This document shows, piece by piece, positions 7,151 to 7,224 of a stretch of 7,224 nucleotides of DNA. The position numbers and the translations under genes were made by a program. Where the stretch lies: contig JAHZHF010000156.1 in assembly GCA_019420405.1 (NCBI GenBank), forward strand, positions 1 to 7,224, given 5' to 3'. The notes under the pieces are model-generated. The model worked only from the letters and a program-made list of their open reading frames with translations. It did not search any database and was not told the origin of the DNA. Position 1 is the stretch's first letter. The number at the start of each line of letters is the position of its first letter. This stretch comes from Clostridiales bacterium. GTDB taxonomy: Bacteria; Bacillota; Clostridia; Lachnospirales; Lachnospiraceae.

Positions 7151-7224
7151 GGGTGGAGATTTAATGAGAACAGCTATTTAGTTCACTAACGTCCTTTTGC
7201 AAAACATCCGAAAACAGAGCTGAT
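7151..7224 (+). other. Tail after cbiGJ: strong RBS and ATG but a stop after five codons
   Basis: GGGTGGAG at 7151-7158 lies five bases before an ATG at 7164, in the position expected for the next operon gene. The frame reads Met-Arg-Thr-Ala-Ile and then TAG at 7179-7181, with a further in-frame TGA at 7221-7223. Short palindromic elements follow: TTAGT-TC-ACTAA (7178-7189) and TTTTGCAAAA (7195-7204). On the minus strand a frame is open from the window edge to a stop at 7163-7161 (reading leftward), but 20 codons are too few to call a gene. The tail could be a minigene, a next gene interrupted after codon five, or the end of a convergent gene. No poly-T terminator is visible. Confidence 0.35.

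Overview
The window is a compact, all plus-strand gene block, apparently from an anaerobic Firmicute of the class Clostridia, most likely Lachnospiraceae. That placement rests on the moderate GC content judged by eye, the purine-rich Shine-Dalgarno sites, and the gene set. In order it carries miaA, a COG4100 methionine gamma-lyase-like PLP enzyme, an HI0933/BaiN-type flavoprotein and a COG2509 flavoprotein, as commonly found together in clostridial genomes. No database comparison could be made, so the taxon is an inference.

Layout: (1) bases 1-841, the 3' part of miaA (tRNA dimethylallyltransferase), cut by the window edge just after its P-loop region; (2) 864-2198, a PLP-dependent enzyme of the methionine gamma-lyase / 'aluminium resistance protein' family; (3) 2195-3514, an HI0933/YhiN/BaiN-family flavoprotein; (4) 3540-5129, a COG2509 FAD-dependent protein; (5) 5126-7150, one polypeptide fusing CbiG (cobalt-precorrin-5A hydrolase) to CbiJ (precorrin-6A reductase) of anaerobic cobalamin synthesis; (6) 7151-7224, a short tail with a well-formed ribosome-binding site and ATG followed after five codons by a stop.

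Genes 1-5 look like one transcription unit. The gaps are 22 and 25 bases, and two junctions (2195-2198 and 5126-5129) are ATGA overlaps typical of translational coupling. No promoter or rho-independent terminator is evident inside the block. No stretch over 300 bases lacks a gene.

Functionally the block mixes tRNA modification, sulfur amino-acid PLP chemistry, two flavoproteins of poorly known role and a two-domain B12 biosynthesis enzyme. I see no defence system, CRISPR array, tRNA, rRNA or complete mobile element. The points most worth a second look are the CbiG-CbiJ fusion, which joins non-consecutive pathway steps; an in-frame A_AAA_AAG slippery heptamer with an upstream Shine-Dalgarno-like sequence in the COG2509 gene; low-complexity insertions in two unrelated enzymes; and the abrupt end of the apparent reading frame after cbiGJ.
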